The notes under the pieces were generated by a model. It was not told the origin of the DNA. It searched no databases and saw nothing but the letters and a program-made list of their open reading frames with translations. A stretch of 64,000 nucleotides of DNA from positions 186,001 through 250,000 of the forward strand of contig CAWBOV010000003.1 of the NCBI GenBank assembly GCA_963790525.1, read 5' to 3'. The first letter of the stretch is position 1, and each line of letters begins with the position of its first letter. Below, one piece after another: positions 1 through 10,246 of the stretch. The DNA is from CAWBOV01 sp963790525 (GTDB taxonomy: Bacteria; Actinomycetota; Actinomycetes; Mycobacteriales; Jatrophihabitantaceae). The position numbers and the translations under genes were made by a program.

Positions 1-23
1 CGGTAGTCCTGCTCGATGCTCAT
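1..23 (-). CDS. Start of a gene running off the left edge, probably class II fumarase
   Basis: Only the first seven codons and part of the eighth are inside the window, reading MSIEQDYR on the minus strand from an ATG at 21-23. Class II fumarases of actinobacteria often begin with a short acidic stretch followed by YRIEHD, and the fumarase gene commonly follows glpX, which lies just upstream here. The identification rests on that gene order plus these few residues and is an inference. Confidence 0.35.
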
Positions 24-57
24 GGGTGCGGCGGTCTCCTCGGGTGGGGCCGGACGC

Positions 58-549
58 TCACATACCGGCCGGACGGGGTGCGAACGGACTGGGGCGGGAA
101 CGGGGTCCCGCACTCGGTTCCGAGCCTAAACCGTGCCCGGCCGGCCGTACCCGGGACGGGCGTATGACGGAGGTCTCTACTGACCCGCGCCGTACCCGAG
201 CGACGCCGCCGTCTGGCGTGGCGGCGTCGGTCACCGGCACGGCGACGACCGCGGTCCCGTAGGCGCAGATCTCGGTCCACGTGTCGCCCATCTCGGACGT
301 GTCGAAGCGCATCGCGACGACGGCGTTGCCGCCCCGGGCGCGCGCCTCCTCGAACATGCGGTTCATGACGTCGTTGCGGCTGTCGACGAGCGCCTTCGTC
401 ATGCCCTTCAGCTCGCCACCGAGCATCGACTTGAAGCCGGCGCCGATCTGGGAGAAGGCGTTGCGGGACCGGACCGTGAGGCCGAACACCTCGCCGCAGA
501 CGCGCTGGATCTCCCAGCCGGGGATGTCGTTGGTCGTGACGGCGAGCAT
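58..549 (-). CDS. YbjQ/UPF0145 family protein with a C-terminal tail
   Basis: Residues 1 to about 107 have the YbjQ (UPF0145, heavy-metal-binding domain) pattern: an N-terminal TTNDIPGW strand, then RVCGEVFGLTVRS, a Gly-rich AFSQIGAGFKSMLGGELKG segment, and ARGGNAVVAMRFDTSEMG. Family members are about 105 residues and form small oligomers of unknown function. This product is 163 residues. The last 55 residues are an Arg/Pro/Ser-rich tail with no recognisable fold, so either the tail is genuine or the true stop was lost to a frameshift near residue 105. The ATG at 547-549 gives the expected family start. It lies 18 bases downstream of glpX and is probably cotranscribed with it. Confidence 0.8.
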   Translation of the reverse strand: MLAVTTNDIPGWEIQRVCGEVFGLTVRSRNAFSQIGAGFKSMLGGELKGMTKALVDSRNDVMNRMFEEARARGGNAVVAMRFDTSEMGDTWTEICAYGTAVVAVPVTDAATPDGGVARVRRGSVETSVIRPSRVRPAGHGLGSEPSAGPRSRPSPFAPRPAGM

Positions 550-567
550 GCGGAGGTCCTCCTGGGG

Positions 568-1596
568 TCAGTTGCGGTCGAAGTCGATCGCAGAGTACGC
601 CCGCAACTTGCCCAATTGGTGCACCGAGTCCACCAGCCTGATCGTCCCCGACTTCGACCGCATCACGATCGACTGGGTGGAGACCGAGTCGGCGTAGTAG
701 TGCACGCCGCGCATCAACTCGCCGTCGGTGATCCCGGTGGCGCAGAAGAAGACGTCCTCGCCGCTGACCAGATCCTGCGTCGTCAGGATGCGGTCCAGGT
801 CGTGGCCGGCGTCCAGCGCCTTCTGCCGCTCGTCGTCGTTCTGCGGCCACAACCGTCCCTGGATGGCGCCGCCCATGCACTTGAGGGCGGCCGCGGCGAT
901 GATGCCCTCGGGCGTCCCGCCGATGCCGAGCAGCAGGTCGATACCGGTACCGGGCCGGGCGGCCATGATCGCGCCCGCGACGTCGCCGTCGCCGATGAAG
1001 CGGATGCGCGCGCCGGCGGCCCTGATCTCGTCGATGAGGCCGGCGTGCCGGGGTCGGTCGAGCACGCAGACCGTGACGTCCTCGTTGTGGCCGTGCTTGG
1101 CCTTGGCCACGCGGCGGATGTTCTCGGCCACCGGCGCGGCGATGTCGATGACGTCGGCCGCTTCGGGGCCCGTGGCGATCTTCTCCATGTAGAACACGGC
1201 CGACGGGTCGAACATGGTGCCGCGCTCGGCGACGGCGATCACCGCGACCGCGTTCGGCATGCCCTTGCTCATCAACGTGGTGCCGTCGATGGGGTCGACC
1301 GCGACGTCGCATTCGGGGCCGGTGCCGTCGCCGACGAGCTCGCCGTTGAACAGCATCGGCGCTTCGTCCTTCTCGCCCTCGCCGATCACCACCGTGCCGC
1401 GCATCGACACCGTGCCGATGAGCGTGCGCATGGCGTCGACCGCCGCGCCGTCACCACCGTTCTTGTCACCCCGCCCGACCCAGCGCCCGGCCGCCATCGC
1501 GGCGGCTTCGGTGACGCGGACGAGTTCGAGCGCGAGGTTGCGGTCGGGCGCCTGCTTCGGGACGGCGAGCTCCGGGGGGACGTTGGAGGTGCTCAT
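568..1596 (-). CDS. glpX: Fructose-1,6-bisphosphatase class II
   Basis: A class II fructose-1,6-bisphosphatase, which hydrolyses fructose 1,6-bisphosphate to fructose 6-phosphate in gluconeogenesis; it is usually the only FBPase of actinobacteria. The 342-residue product shows family motifs in order: GEGEKDEAPML (metal site), VDPIDGTT, GIGGTPEG and a C-terminal region ending in RLVDSVHQLGKLR. I chose the ATG at 1594-1596 because conserved sequence begins shortly after it; the open frame extends 27 codons further upstream without family similarity. The gene is followed by a YbjQ-like gene and then by the putative fumarase start, the order seen in many actinobacteria. The frame is intact. Confidence 0.96.
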   Translation of the reverse strand: MSTSNVPPELAVPKQAPDRNLALELVRVTEAAAMAAGRWVGRGDKNGGDGAAVDAMRTLIGTVSMRGTVVIGEGEKDEAPMLFNGELVGDGTGPECDVAVDPIDGTTLMSKGMPNAVAVIAVAERGTMFDPSAVFYMEKIATGPEAADVIDIAAPVAENIRRVAKAKHGHNEDVTVCVLDRPRHAGLIDEIRAAGARIRFIGDGDVAGAIMAARPGTGIDLLLGIGGTPEGIIAAAALKCMGGAIQGRLWPQNDDERQKALDAGHDLDRILTTQDLVSGEDVFFCATGITDGELMRGVHYYADSVSTQSIVMRSKSGTIRLVDSVHQLGKLRAYSAIDFDRN

Positions 1597-1754
1597 GAAT
1601 CGAGGGGGTTTCTCATGCCGGTCTCCGCTTCGCTGGGCGTCAAGTGGGCGGGGCGCTGGGAAAGGCTGGCTGGCCACCCATCTTGGCAGACCGGGCGATC
1701 ATTGGGACAGGAGTGTGAGCCGGACGTCCACCGACCGTCTCGGCAGTCCGGTGC

Positions 1755-1979
1755 TCAGTCGCGCGGGTTCGCCTCGTTCTTCGCGTCCTGACGGGCGATG
1801 GCTTCGTCCAGGCGCGCCTGGGCACCTTCGAGCAGCTGCTGGCACAGGTCGGCGAGGTCCTCGCCGCGCTGCCACAGCGCCAGCGACTCCTCCAGCGGCT
1901 GGCCGCCCGATTCCAGGGCGCGTACGACCTCCGCCAGCTCGGTGCGGGCGGCCTCGTAGCTCATCGGTTCACTGGTCAT
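1755..1979 (-). CDS. xseB: Exodeoxyribonuclease VII small subunit
   Basis: A 74-residue, mostly helical protein with the XseB signature: SYEAARTELAEVVRALESG, then LEESLALWQRGEDLADLC. It forms the small subunit of exodeoxyribonuclease VII, which degrades single-stranded DNA in both directions together with XseA. The ATG at 1977-1979 overlaps the reconstructed xseA stop by four bases (ATGA), which indicates translational coupling. The acidic and Asn-rich end is normal for the family. The frame is intact, unlike that of its partner. Confidence 0.95.
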   Translation of the reverse strand: MTSEPMSYEAARTELAEVVRALESGGQPLEESLALWQRGEDLADLCQQLLEGAQARLDEAIARQDAKNEANPRD

Positions 1980-3284
1980 GGCGCGACCGACTCTACGGAC
2001 GCCCGCACGGGGCGGTCCACCTCGGTGGCCGGTCCGGCGTCAGCGGGCGCGTCGGCGGGCGCGTCGGCGGGCGGTCCGGGATCTGCGGGCGGGTCGGCGT
2101 GCGCGCTGAAGGATCCGCGCTCGACGTAGACGGTGAGCGGCCCGACGGCCTCCTCCGGTGCGCGCACCGCCCGCCCGTCGGCGGTGACCACCACGGCGTA
2201 CCCGCGCTCCAGCGTCGAGCGCGGCGACAGCGCCAGCACGCGGGCGCGCAGATGGGCGACATCTGCCCCGGCACCGTCGATGAGGGCCCCGGTCCGGTTG
2301 CGGATGCGCTGGCGAGAGGTGGTCACACGCCTCCCGCGCCCGCTCGAGCAGGCCGAGCGTGCTCGCGCGGAGGCGATGCGGCAGGCCCGCGATGAGCTCG
2401 CGCTCCCTGCGCAGGCGGCGCTCGACGCTGGACCGGACACGCCGGTGCAGATCCGCGACGAGCCCGAGTTCCTCGGCCAGGTCGGGGACGATCCGCTTCG
2501 CGGCATCGGTCGGGGTGGAGCAGGCGACGTCGGCGACGAAGTCGAGCAACGGCGTGTCCGTCTCGTGCCCGATCGCGCTCACGACGGGCGTCCGGCAGGC
2601 CGCGACCGCGCGGATCAGGGTCTCGTTGGAGAACGGCAGCAGGTCTTCGAGGCTGCCGCCGCCGCGCGCGATGACGATGACGTCGACGAGCGGATCGGCG
2701 TCCAGGCGCTGAAGGGCCGCGGTGACCTCGGAGACGGCGGACGTCCCCTGCGTGGCGGTGTTCTCGATGCGGAAACGCACTCCGGGGAAGCGCCGCCCGG
2801 CGTTCTCGACGACATCGCGCTCGGCCGCGCTCGCCCGGCCGGTGATGAGCCCCACGGTGCGGGGCAGGAACGGCAGGCGGCGCTTGCGTTCGGCGGCGAA
2901 CACGCCCTCGGCGGCGAGCAGGCGTTTGAGCTGCTCCAGTCGTGCGAGCAGTTCCCCGATGCCCACCTGCCGGATCTCGGTCGCGCGCAGGCTGAGCGTG
3001 CCGCGCTCGGCGTAGAAGTCCGGCCGCGCGCGCAGGATCACCCGGGCGCCCTCGGTGACCGCGGCCGCCTCGGCCACTGCGCGGGGACAGGTCACCGACA
3101 TGGAGATGTTGGCGTCGGTGTCGCGCAGGGTCAGGAACTAGGTGGTCATGCCGGGGCGGCGGGTGAGCTGGGCGACCTGACCCTCGACCCAGATCTCACC
3201 CAGGCGGTGGATCCAGTTCGCCACTGCCAGCGACACCATGCGCAGCGCGAGCGGCTGCTCGGGGGAGGACTCCAGGCGTGACAT
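1976..3284 (-). CDS. xseA: Exodeoxyribonuclease VII large subunit, reading frame broken twice
   Basis: Catalytic subunit of exonuclease VII. From the ATG at 3282-3284 the frame reads MSRLESSPEQPLALRMVS, then the OB-fold segment WVEGQVAQLTRRPGMTT, then an in-frame TAG at 3138-3140 followed immediately by FLTLRDTDANISMSVTCPR. The frame continues through the nuclease domain (VGLITGRASAAERD, VIARGGGSLEDLLPF, SAIGHETDTPLLDFVAD) to about 2320, where homology jumps by one base to the frame reading RIRNRTGALIDGAGADV and LERGYAVVV, ending at 1976. So there is one nonsense codon and one frameshift. Both sit between perfectly conserved stretches, which fits sequencing error better than decay, but a true pseudogene is not excluded. 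It is followed by xseB. Confidence 0.85.
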
Positions 3285-3293
3285 CGAGCAGGG

Positions 3294-3978
3294 TCAGTCC
3301 CCGGCCGGTGCGAGTGTCTCGGCGGCCTGGACCAGATCGTCGAGCAGGCTCTGGCCCGAGCTGCTGAGCGCGGGAGGTGGAGTCGCCTTCGTGGCCGGGG
3401 TCTTCTTCGCGGGTGCCTTCGCGGCGGCGACCTTCTTAGCGGGTGCCACCTTCTTGGCCGGCGCCTTCGTGGCCGGTGCCTTCTTCGCGGGCGCCACCTT
3501 CTTCATTGGCGCCACCTTCTTCGCGGGCGGCACCCTCTTGGCCGGTCGCCTTCTTCGCGGGTGCCTTCTTTGCGGGTGCCTTGCGCGGGGCGGTGACGGC
3601 GGCGGACTCCGGTACCCGGGGCAGGGCCGGCGCGTCGACGACGTCCACATCGTCGGGGAAGTCCGGCTCGTCGACCCGGTCGAAGGCGGTGCGGGCGAAC
3701 TCGACCTTCTGCGCGAGGTCGGGCGGGAGCTCGTCGTCGAAGGTGGCCCACGCCGGCGGCTCGTCCGGGGCACCGCGCAGGTGCCCGAGCAGGCCGTCGC
3801 CCTTCGTCGTCAGCTCCGTGTAGTGCTGCTGGGCGCGCAGGGAGAGCTGCATCGCGTGGCCGACGAGCTGCACGGGGAGCTCCGGCGCGCGCTCGGGCAG
3901 CGATCGCACCCGCTCGACGGCGGTGGCGACGAGGCCGAGGGCAGCGAGAATGGGACCGGGAACGGAGGGCATGCGCAT
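3294..3978 (-). CDS. Lipid-droplet-associated-type protein with Lys/Ala/Pro repeat tail (frameshifted)
   Basis: The first 140 residues (MRMPSVPGPILAALGLVATA, RSLPERAPELPVQLVGHAMQ, LRAQQHYTELTTKGD) match the small actinobacterial family annotated as lipid droplet-associated protein, found in mycobacteria between xseA and ispH (Rv1109c position) exactly as here. An acidic linker follows, then a low-complexity basic tail built from AKKAP/AKKVAP units. A one-base slip near 3540 inside the tail moves the frame; the continuation runs through more AKK units to SSSGQSLLDDLVQAAETLAP and a stop at 3294. The tail resembles histone-like Lys/Ala/Pro tails. The start could be the Met at 3978 or at 3972. 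The function is not experimentally clear for most members. Confidence 0.75.
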
Positions 3979-4075
3979 CAGCCTGCCGCACGGCGCAGCC
4001 GAGTTCCACTTTCGGGACGCGCGACGGCGTCCCGGTCCGAAACGGCGCAGGCGCTTCTTTCCTATAGTTGGTGCC

Positions 4076-5043
4076 ATGACCGCTACCGGCCGAGTGCTGC
4101 TCGCCAAACCTCGCGGCTACTGCGCCGGGGTGGATCGGGCGGTACAGACGGTCGAACTGGCGCTGGATCTGCACGGCGCGCCGGTCTACGTCCGCAAGCA
4201 GATCGTCCACAACCAGCACGTCGTCGCGAGCCTCGAGGCGCCGGAGCGATCTTCGTCGAGGAGACCGAGGAGGTCCCGGAAGGCGCGCTCGTCGTGTTCT
4301 CCGCCCACGGCGTGGCACCCGAGGTGCATGTCGAGGCGGCGGCCCGCAATCTGCGCACGCTCGACGCGACCTGCCCGCTGGTGACGAAGGTGCACACGAG
4401 GCCCGCCGGTTCGCCGCTGACGACTACGACATCCTGCTGATCGGCCACGACGGCCATGAGGAGGTCGTCGGCACGACCGGTGAGGCGCCCGAGCACATCC
4501 ACCTCGTCGACGGCCCGCCCGGTGCGGCGACCGTCCAGGTTCGCGATCCGGAGAAGGTGGTCTGGTTGTCGCAGACGACGCTCTCGGTCGACGAGACCTT
4601 GGAGACGGTCGCCGCGCTGCGGGAGCGGTTCCCCTCGCTGGAGTCCCCGCCGAGCGACGACATCTGTTACGCGACGCAGAACCGGCAGGCCGCGGTCAAG
4701 GTGATCGCCCCCCGGGTCGACCTGTTCCTCGTCGTCGGCTCGGCCAACTCCTCGAACTCGGTCCGCATGGTCGAGGTGGCGCGGACGGCGGGTGCGGACG
4801 CGGCTTACCTGGTCGAGAACGCCCGCGCCATGGATGCGGCCTGGCTCGACGGCGTGGCGACGGTGGGCCTGTCCTCAGGCGCTTCGGTGCCCGAGATCCT
4901 CGTCCGCGAGGTCATCGACTGGCTGGCCGAGCACGGCTACGGCGAGCTGGAAGAGGTCGATGCACACCGAGGAGCGGCTGACGTTCGCGCTTCCCCAGCA
5001 GCTGCGCCGCGAGCTGCGCCAGGCCGGCCTGCCCACCGGCTGA
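4076..5043 (+). CDS. ispH: 4-hydroxy-3-methylbut-2-enyl diphosphate reductase, frameshifted
   Basis: Last enzyme of the MEP isoprenoid pathway, a [4Fe-4S] protein that makes IPP and DMAPP from HMBPP. The ATG at 4076-4078 begins MTATGRVLLAKPRGYCAGVD with the first cluster Cys. Further motifs appear in three frames: HNQHVV, FSAHGVAPEV, DATCPLVTKVH (second Cys), IGHDGHEEVVGT, SQTTLSVDET, DICYATQNRQ (third Cys) and GSANSSNS. Single-base slips lie near 4247, 4398 and 4965; at 4398 a C appears to be missing from CACACCGAG. The C-terminal ERLTFALPQQLRRE ends at 5043. The gene is normally essential unless a mevalonate pathway exists, so the slips are probably sequence errors. It is divergent from the lipid-droplet-type gene. 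Confidence 0.9.
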
Positions 5044-5057
5044 GGCCGCGCGCCGCG

Positions 5058-5745
5058 TCAGCGCTTGAGGACGAATGCGTGCCGGCGGCGATGACGAGCA
5101 CGACGCCGGTGGCGGCGGCCATGGCCGGGAAGCCGTAGACGAGCCAGTTGGTGGCGATGGCGATGAGGACCTTGCGGTTGTGCGGCCCGCCGGAGCGCAG
5201 GTACGCGGTGCCTGCGGAGCCGAGGAAGTAGACCAGCGGCGGGGCGACGACCATCGGGAACATCGCCGAGCGGCGCACGATCAGGATCGCGGCCAGGATC
5301 CCGAACGACGAGGCCGATGTCGAACCCGCTGCGTGCCTGGGTCCGTCGACGAGGTCGATGACGACGCCGATGCCGCTGATGGCGGCCAGCACGAGCAGCG
5401 CCTGCCAGCCGCGTCGGCCGCGCTCGGGAGCCGTCGCGGCGCTGGGACGGTTGTCCGGCTCCCACTGCCGATCCGGGCCGGCCTGGTCCCGGTACTGCTC
5501 GTCGGGCGGGGATCCGCGACGGGCTGGCCGCCGCGCGGTGGAGCGTTCCAGCGGGGCGGCGCCGTCTGCGAGGCGTCGCGTCGCGTTCGACGGGGCCGGG
5601 CCACGCCCTGATCCGTCGCCGCGGGATTCCCGGCTGCCGGGCGCTCCACCTGGATCGACGGGTTCCCGAAGTCCGAGGACGCGACGGCAGGCCTGCCGTA
5701 CCCCGGCGGCCGGGAACGCGGGTCGTCGCTGATGTGCCTCGTCAC
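5058..5745 (-). CDS. Small membrane protein, DUF6542-like, frameshifted
   Basis: The N-terminal part from the ATG at 5743-5745 (MTRHISDDPRSRPPGYG) is a long Pro/Arg/Ser-rich disordered segment. In another frame a membrane domain follows: WQALLVLAAISGIGVVIDLV, SFGILAAILIVRRSAMFPMV, PPLVYFLGSAGTAYL, and VLIAIATNWLVYGFPAMAAA, giving about four helices. This matches the small DUF6542-type membrane protein found between ispH and ychF in actinobacteria (Rv1111c position). At least one slip lies in the 5470-5600 linker. The C-terminus is uncertain: one frame ends at 5058, another runs on into ispH. The function is unknown. Confidence 0.6.
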
Positions 5746-5842
5746 CGAGTCGATTCCGATCAGGTCGCTGGTCAGGACAGCCTCACGCTACCGGCCCGAT
5801 CATGAAAATCCCGGAGGCTCCGGCCGAGCGGGGCGATCGTCG

Positions 5843-5889
5843 GTGCCGGTGGCCGTTATGTGCCGGTGGCCGTTATGTGCCGGTGGCCG
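5843..5889. repeat. 17-bp tandem repeat across the rmuC stop
   Basis: GTGCCGGTGGCCGTTAT is present twice head to tail (5843-5859 and 5860-5876), followed by a 13-base partial third copy. The reconstructed stop codon of rmuC (TAA, 5873-5875 on the minus strand) lies inside the second copy, so the repeat duplicates the last codons and stop of that gene. It is probably a slippage duplication. Confidence 0.8.
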
Positions 5890-7298
5890 ACGTCGGATCG
5901 ACGAGCATGGGTTGCGCCGCGCTCACGGGTGGCTTGGCCAGGGCGACCACCCGGTTGCCCGTCAGCTCTGCCGCCTGGGTGGAGCGGGCCGAATTCGGTG
6001 ATCTGTTGGGGCGACTGCATCGCCTCAGCCGGCGCCACGACCTTCAGCTCGGTCATCTTGCGGGCGGTGACCAGCACCCGGCTCTCCAGGGAGGCACGGT
6101 CTGGTTGTAGCGGACCACGGCAGTTGCCGAGGGCCCGACCCAGCTTGTCGATGTGGCCGCCCATCGTCGAGATCCGCTGGTAGAGGTCGCGCCCGAGCTG
6201 GTGCACCTCGGCGGCGTTGGCCGCGAGCGCGTCCTGGCGCCAGGTGTAGGCGACGGTGCGCAGCAGTGCGACGAGCGTCGACGGGGTGGCGATGACGATG
6301 TCCGCGCGAACGCGTGCTCGAGCAGGGACGGATCCTGGCGGAGCGCGGCGTCGAGGAAGGCGTCGGCGGGCACGAAGCAGCACGACGAACTCCGGCGAGG
6401 GTGTGAACCGTTCCCAGTAGGACTTCGCGGCGAGCTGTCGATGTGATCGCGCATGTGCCGGGCATGGGCCTTCAGCCGGAGTGGCGCGGGTGGCTTCGTC
6501 GCTGGCCTCCATCGCCTCCAGGTAGCCGGCGAACGCCACCTTGGAGTCGACGACCACGTTCTTGCCGCCGACCAGGCTGACGACCATGTCCGGGCGCAGC
6601 GTGCCGTCCTCGGTCGTGCTGCTCGCCTGCGTGACGTAGTCGATGTGCTCGGTCATCCCGGCCGCCTCGACGGCCCGTTCGAGCTGCATCTCGCCCCAGC
6701 GGCCGCGGACCTGCGGTGCCCGCAGCGCCGTGACGAGCTGGGACGTCTCCGTCCGCAGGTGTTCCGACGACTGGCGCATGACCTGACCTGCTCCATCAGC
6801 GTGGCGTAGCGAGCCCTCGCGGGACAGCTCGACCGCCTTGAGCTGCTGCTGCACCTTGTCCAGCGTCTGCTCGCAGCGGCGTGACCATGCCCTCGATGGC
6901 CTGCTGGCGCTGCGGCCAGCGTGCCGTCGGCGGCGGTTGAGACGGTGGCCAGGCGCGTCTCGGCGAGCTGGCACGAACGCCTCGTTGTTGCGCTGGAGCG
7001 CCTCGGCGGACAGCGCACCGAACGCTTCGCGGAGCCGGATCTCGTTCTGTGCGAGCTGTTCCTCGCGCTGACGGTGGGCGTGTACCAGCTGCTCCTCCCG
7101 CTGCTGGGCGGCGTGGGCGAGGTGCTGTTCACGCTGGGCGGTGGCCTGCCGCTCCGAGTCGAGCACCGCGGTCAGGCGGGCGACCTCGGTGCCGGCCGCG
7201 TGGGCCTCGCCGGCCGTGCGCTGACGGGCCAGGAGCCAGCCGATCGCCGCGCCGGCGAGCAGCGTCAGGAACGCGAGGAGGAGCGGGTGCATGTTCAT
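5873..7298 (-). CDS. rmuC: DNA recombination protein RmuC, many frameshifts
   Basis: RmuC-family protein, which has a membrane anchor, a coiled coil and a PD-(D/E)XK nuclease-like core and is thought to limit DNA inversions. From the ATG at 7296-7298 it reads MNMHPLLLAFLTLLAGAAIG (N-terminal helix), then a Glu/Gln/Arg-rich coiled coil. The core motifs are scattered over three frames: QVRGRWGEMQLERAVEAAGM, DMVVSLVGGKNVVVDSKVAF, WERFTPSPEFVV, ATPSTLVALLRTVAYTWRQ and ISTMGGHIDKLGRALG. The C-terminus AELTGNRVVALAKPP ends at a TAA at 5873-5875. At least eight single-base slips are needed, the highest density in this part of the window. With ychF and ispH also hit, poor local sequence quality is the simplest reading. 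Confidence 0.85.
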
Positions 7299-7415
7299 GT
7301 CATCGATGCTGACACCGGGGTCCGACAGTTTCGGCTCGCGACGCGCCGGATCGGGTGACGAGCTGGCGAATCGGGCGGCGGGACCGCGGCCGGACGGCCC
7401 GTAGAATGTGCGGAC

Positions 7416-8490
<1,075 letters not shown>

Positions 8491-8547
8491 GTCACGGCGG
8501 CACCCTCGACGGATGAAGCTGGTGGGTGAACCGTTCGGGGTCCGGCC

Positions 8548-10236
8548 TCAGTGAGACGGATACAACTGGAGCTCCGACACCTTCGCGGGCTGCCCGTTCC
8601 GTAACGCGTAGGCCTCCAGGGTCATCGACGTGGGGACCTTCGCGGTCGCTGTTCCGTAGCCGAAGTAGACCTGCAGGAAGACCTTCTCCCCGGCCGTGAC
8701 CTTCTTCGCCAGGTCGTCCTCGAACGCCTTCATCGTCTTCTGGTTCATGGCGTCGGGTAGCGGCACGAGGTTGGACTTGTCTCCCTCGAACCCGAAACGT
8801 GCGGCCCCGCCGTGCGATGCCTGGGTCCCACTCGCGCTACCGCCCATGAAGTCGGCGAGAGTGCGCTGGTCGGCATCGCGCGGCGCCGGGTCCGGCCTCA
8901 GCGGCCCGTCGACGTAGACCGGCCGGCCCGTCTGGTCGACGACATGGTGGTTCTTCTGGTCTGGGTCGGTGAAGACCGACGTGTCGGGCGGGACCTTGGG
9001 ATACTGGCCCTGCTCCAGGTACACCCGAGTGATCACGGTTCGATCCGTCGTCCGCTCGCCGTCGGGCCTGCGCTCGGTGCCCTGCGCCGGCTTCGGATCC
9101 GCCGGGGCGTCGGCCGTTCTCGTGTCGTGAGTCGGCTCGGCGTGGCGTTCCTCCGATCCGCGCCGCTCCTCCGCGTCTGATCCGCGTCGCTCCTCCGCAA
9201 CCGGTCCGCGTCGCTCCTCTGCCAGCGGTGTACGGCGCGCCTCGGCCACCTCGACGTGCTCTGTCCGGCCGCCTGGTTGGCGTTGCGCAGATGTCCCGCC
9301 GCGGACCGTGTCCGCATGCGCCAGCCCCGCGGCTGCCGCATCGAAGACCGCGGCGGCCTGATGGCCCGCCGCGATCGTCTGTTCCTTGTCGGCGCCGAGC
9401 AGCGGGGCGATCGACGTGACGATCGGGGATGCCACGTGGGCGTCCAGTTCGCGTAGGCGATCGGCACGTACATACTCGGAGGTGCTCGTGAACGCACCCG
9501 CCGTGCCGATCGCCGGGTCCTTGTTCGGCGTCACCGCCGTCCGGCCGGTGTGCTGCAGGTATTCATACGTCGAATCGATGTCGTGCTGGGAGAGGCCGCG
9601 CTGCTTCAGCGAGTCCGGGTCGGCACCGATCGTCTTCGTGACTTCGCTGAGGTCGTGCTGGGAGAGGTACGTGCCGGGTTCCCGCCCGAGCGCGACGTGA
9701 AGCACGCGATCGGTCTCTGCGCTCGGTGTCAGGTACCGCGGCCATGTCTTCTCGTCGAACCCGGCGAAGTCGTGGAGAACCTGTCGTTGGGCGGGGTCGA
9801 GCTTGTCAAACAAAGCCGGGTTGTTCCTGATTGCTGTACGGAACGCGTCGATCTCCTGCTTGGTCTTGCCGGCATCCTCGAGCTGGACCTGAATCTTGTA
9901 GACCGGGGACTTCTCCAGCGCGGGAAGCTTGTCCGGCGGCACCTTCGAGGCAAAGCGAGTGTCGCCGTTCGGCTTGGAGTCCGTATCCGGCTTGGTATCG
10001 GCGCTCGGCCGCGCGTCCGTCTTCGGGTCGTGGGCCGGTCTGGGGTCGTGGGCGGGCTTAGGGTTGTGGACCGTCTTCGGGTCGTGGGTCGGTTTCGGAT
10101 CGTGGGTCGGTTTCGGATCGTGGGTCGCCTTGGCCGCTGCGGGTGCCGCCGTCTGGCCGAATGCCTTGGGGCTCAGCGCGGTGTCGGCCGCCTTCGTCGC
10201 GGCGGCCGCCGCCTTGGGATCGCTGGGACTGGACAT
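8548..10236 (-). CDS. Multidomain protein with C-terminal nuclease-like domain, candidate secreted effector
   Basis: A 562-residue protein without signal peptide or membrane helix. Order of parts: Ala-rich start; residues about 38-72 are imperfect hexapeptide repeats of the THDPKP type; about 95-310 is a mixed, mostly helical domain (PVYKIQVQLEDAGKTKQEID); about 345-380 has EERRG repeats; the C-terminal 140 residues contain VITRVYLEQGQYPKVP, then SHGGAARFGFEGDKSNLVPL, then KAFEDDLAKKVTAGEKVFLQ. This last pattern (His, RFG, D-x-x-NLVP, a helix, VxLQVYF) resembles DNA/RNA non-specific endonucleases of polymorphic toxins (Endonuclea_NS_2 type); the nuclease call is an inference from the motif. 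It is the last gene of the operon, 10 bases after the HerA-type ATPase gene. No small immunity-like gene follows; ychF is convergent. GC content looks lower than in neighbours. Confidence 0.7.
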   Translation of the reverse strand: MSSPSDPKAAAAATKAADTALSPKAFGQTAAPAAAKATHDPKPTHDPKPTHDPKTVHNPKPAHDPRPAHDPKTDARPSADTKPDTDSKPNGDTRFASKVPPDKLPALEKSPVYKIQVQLEDAGKTKQEIDAFRTAIRNNPALFDKLDPAQRQVLHDFAGFDEKTWPRYLTPSAETDRVLHVALGREPGTYLSQHDLSEVTKTIGADPDSLKQRGLSQHDIDSTYEYLQHTGRTAVTPNKDPAIGTAGAFTSTSEYVRADRLRELDAHVASPIVTSIAPLLGADKEQTIAAGHQAAAVFDAAAAGLAHADTVRGGTSAQRQPGGRTEHVEVAEARRTPLAEERRGPVAEERRGSDAEERRGSEERHAEPTHDTRTADAPADPKPAQGTERRPDGERTTDRTVITRVYLEQGQYPKVPPDTSVFTDPDQKNHHVVDQTGRPVYVDGPLRPDPAPRDADQRTLADFMGGSASGTQASHGGAARFGFEGDKSNLVPLPDAMNQKTMKAFEDDLAKKVTAGEKVFLQVYFGYGTATAKVPTSMTLEAYALRNGQPAKVSELQLYPSH

Positions 10237-10246
10237 CGCGATCGGC

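Noticed and set aside
3138..3140. Recoding of TAG (read-through or special amino acid) in xseA
   Set aside because: No context for recoding is visible and other genes in the window use TAG as a normal stop.
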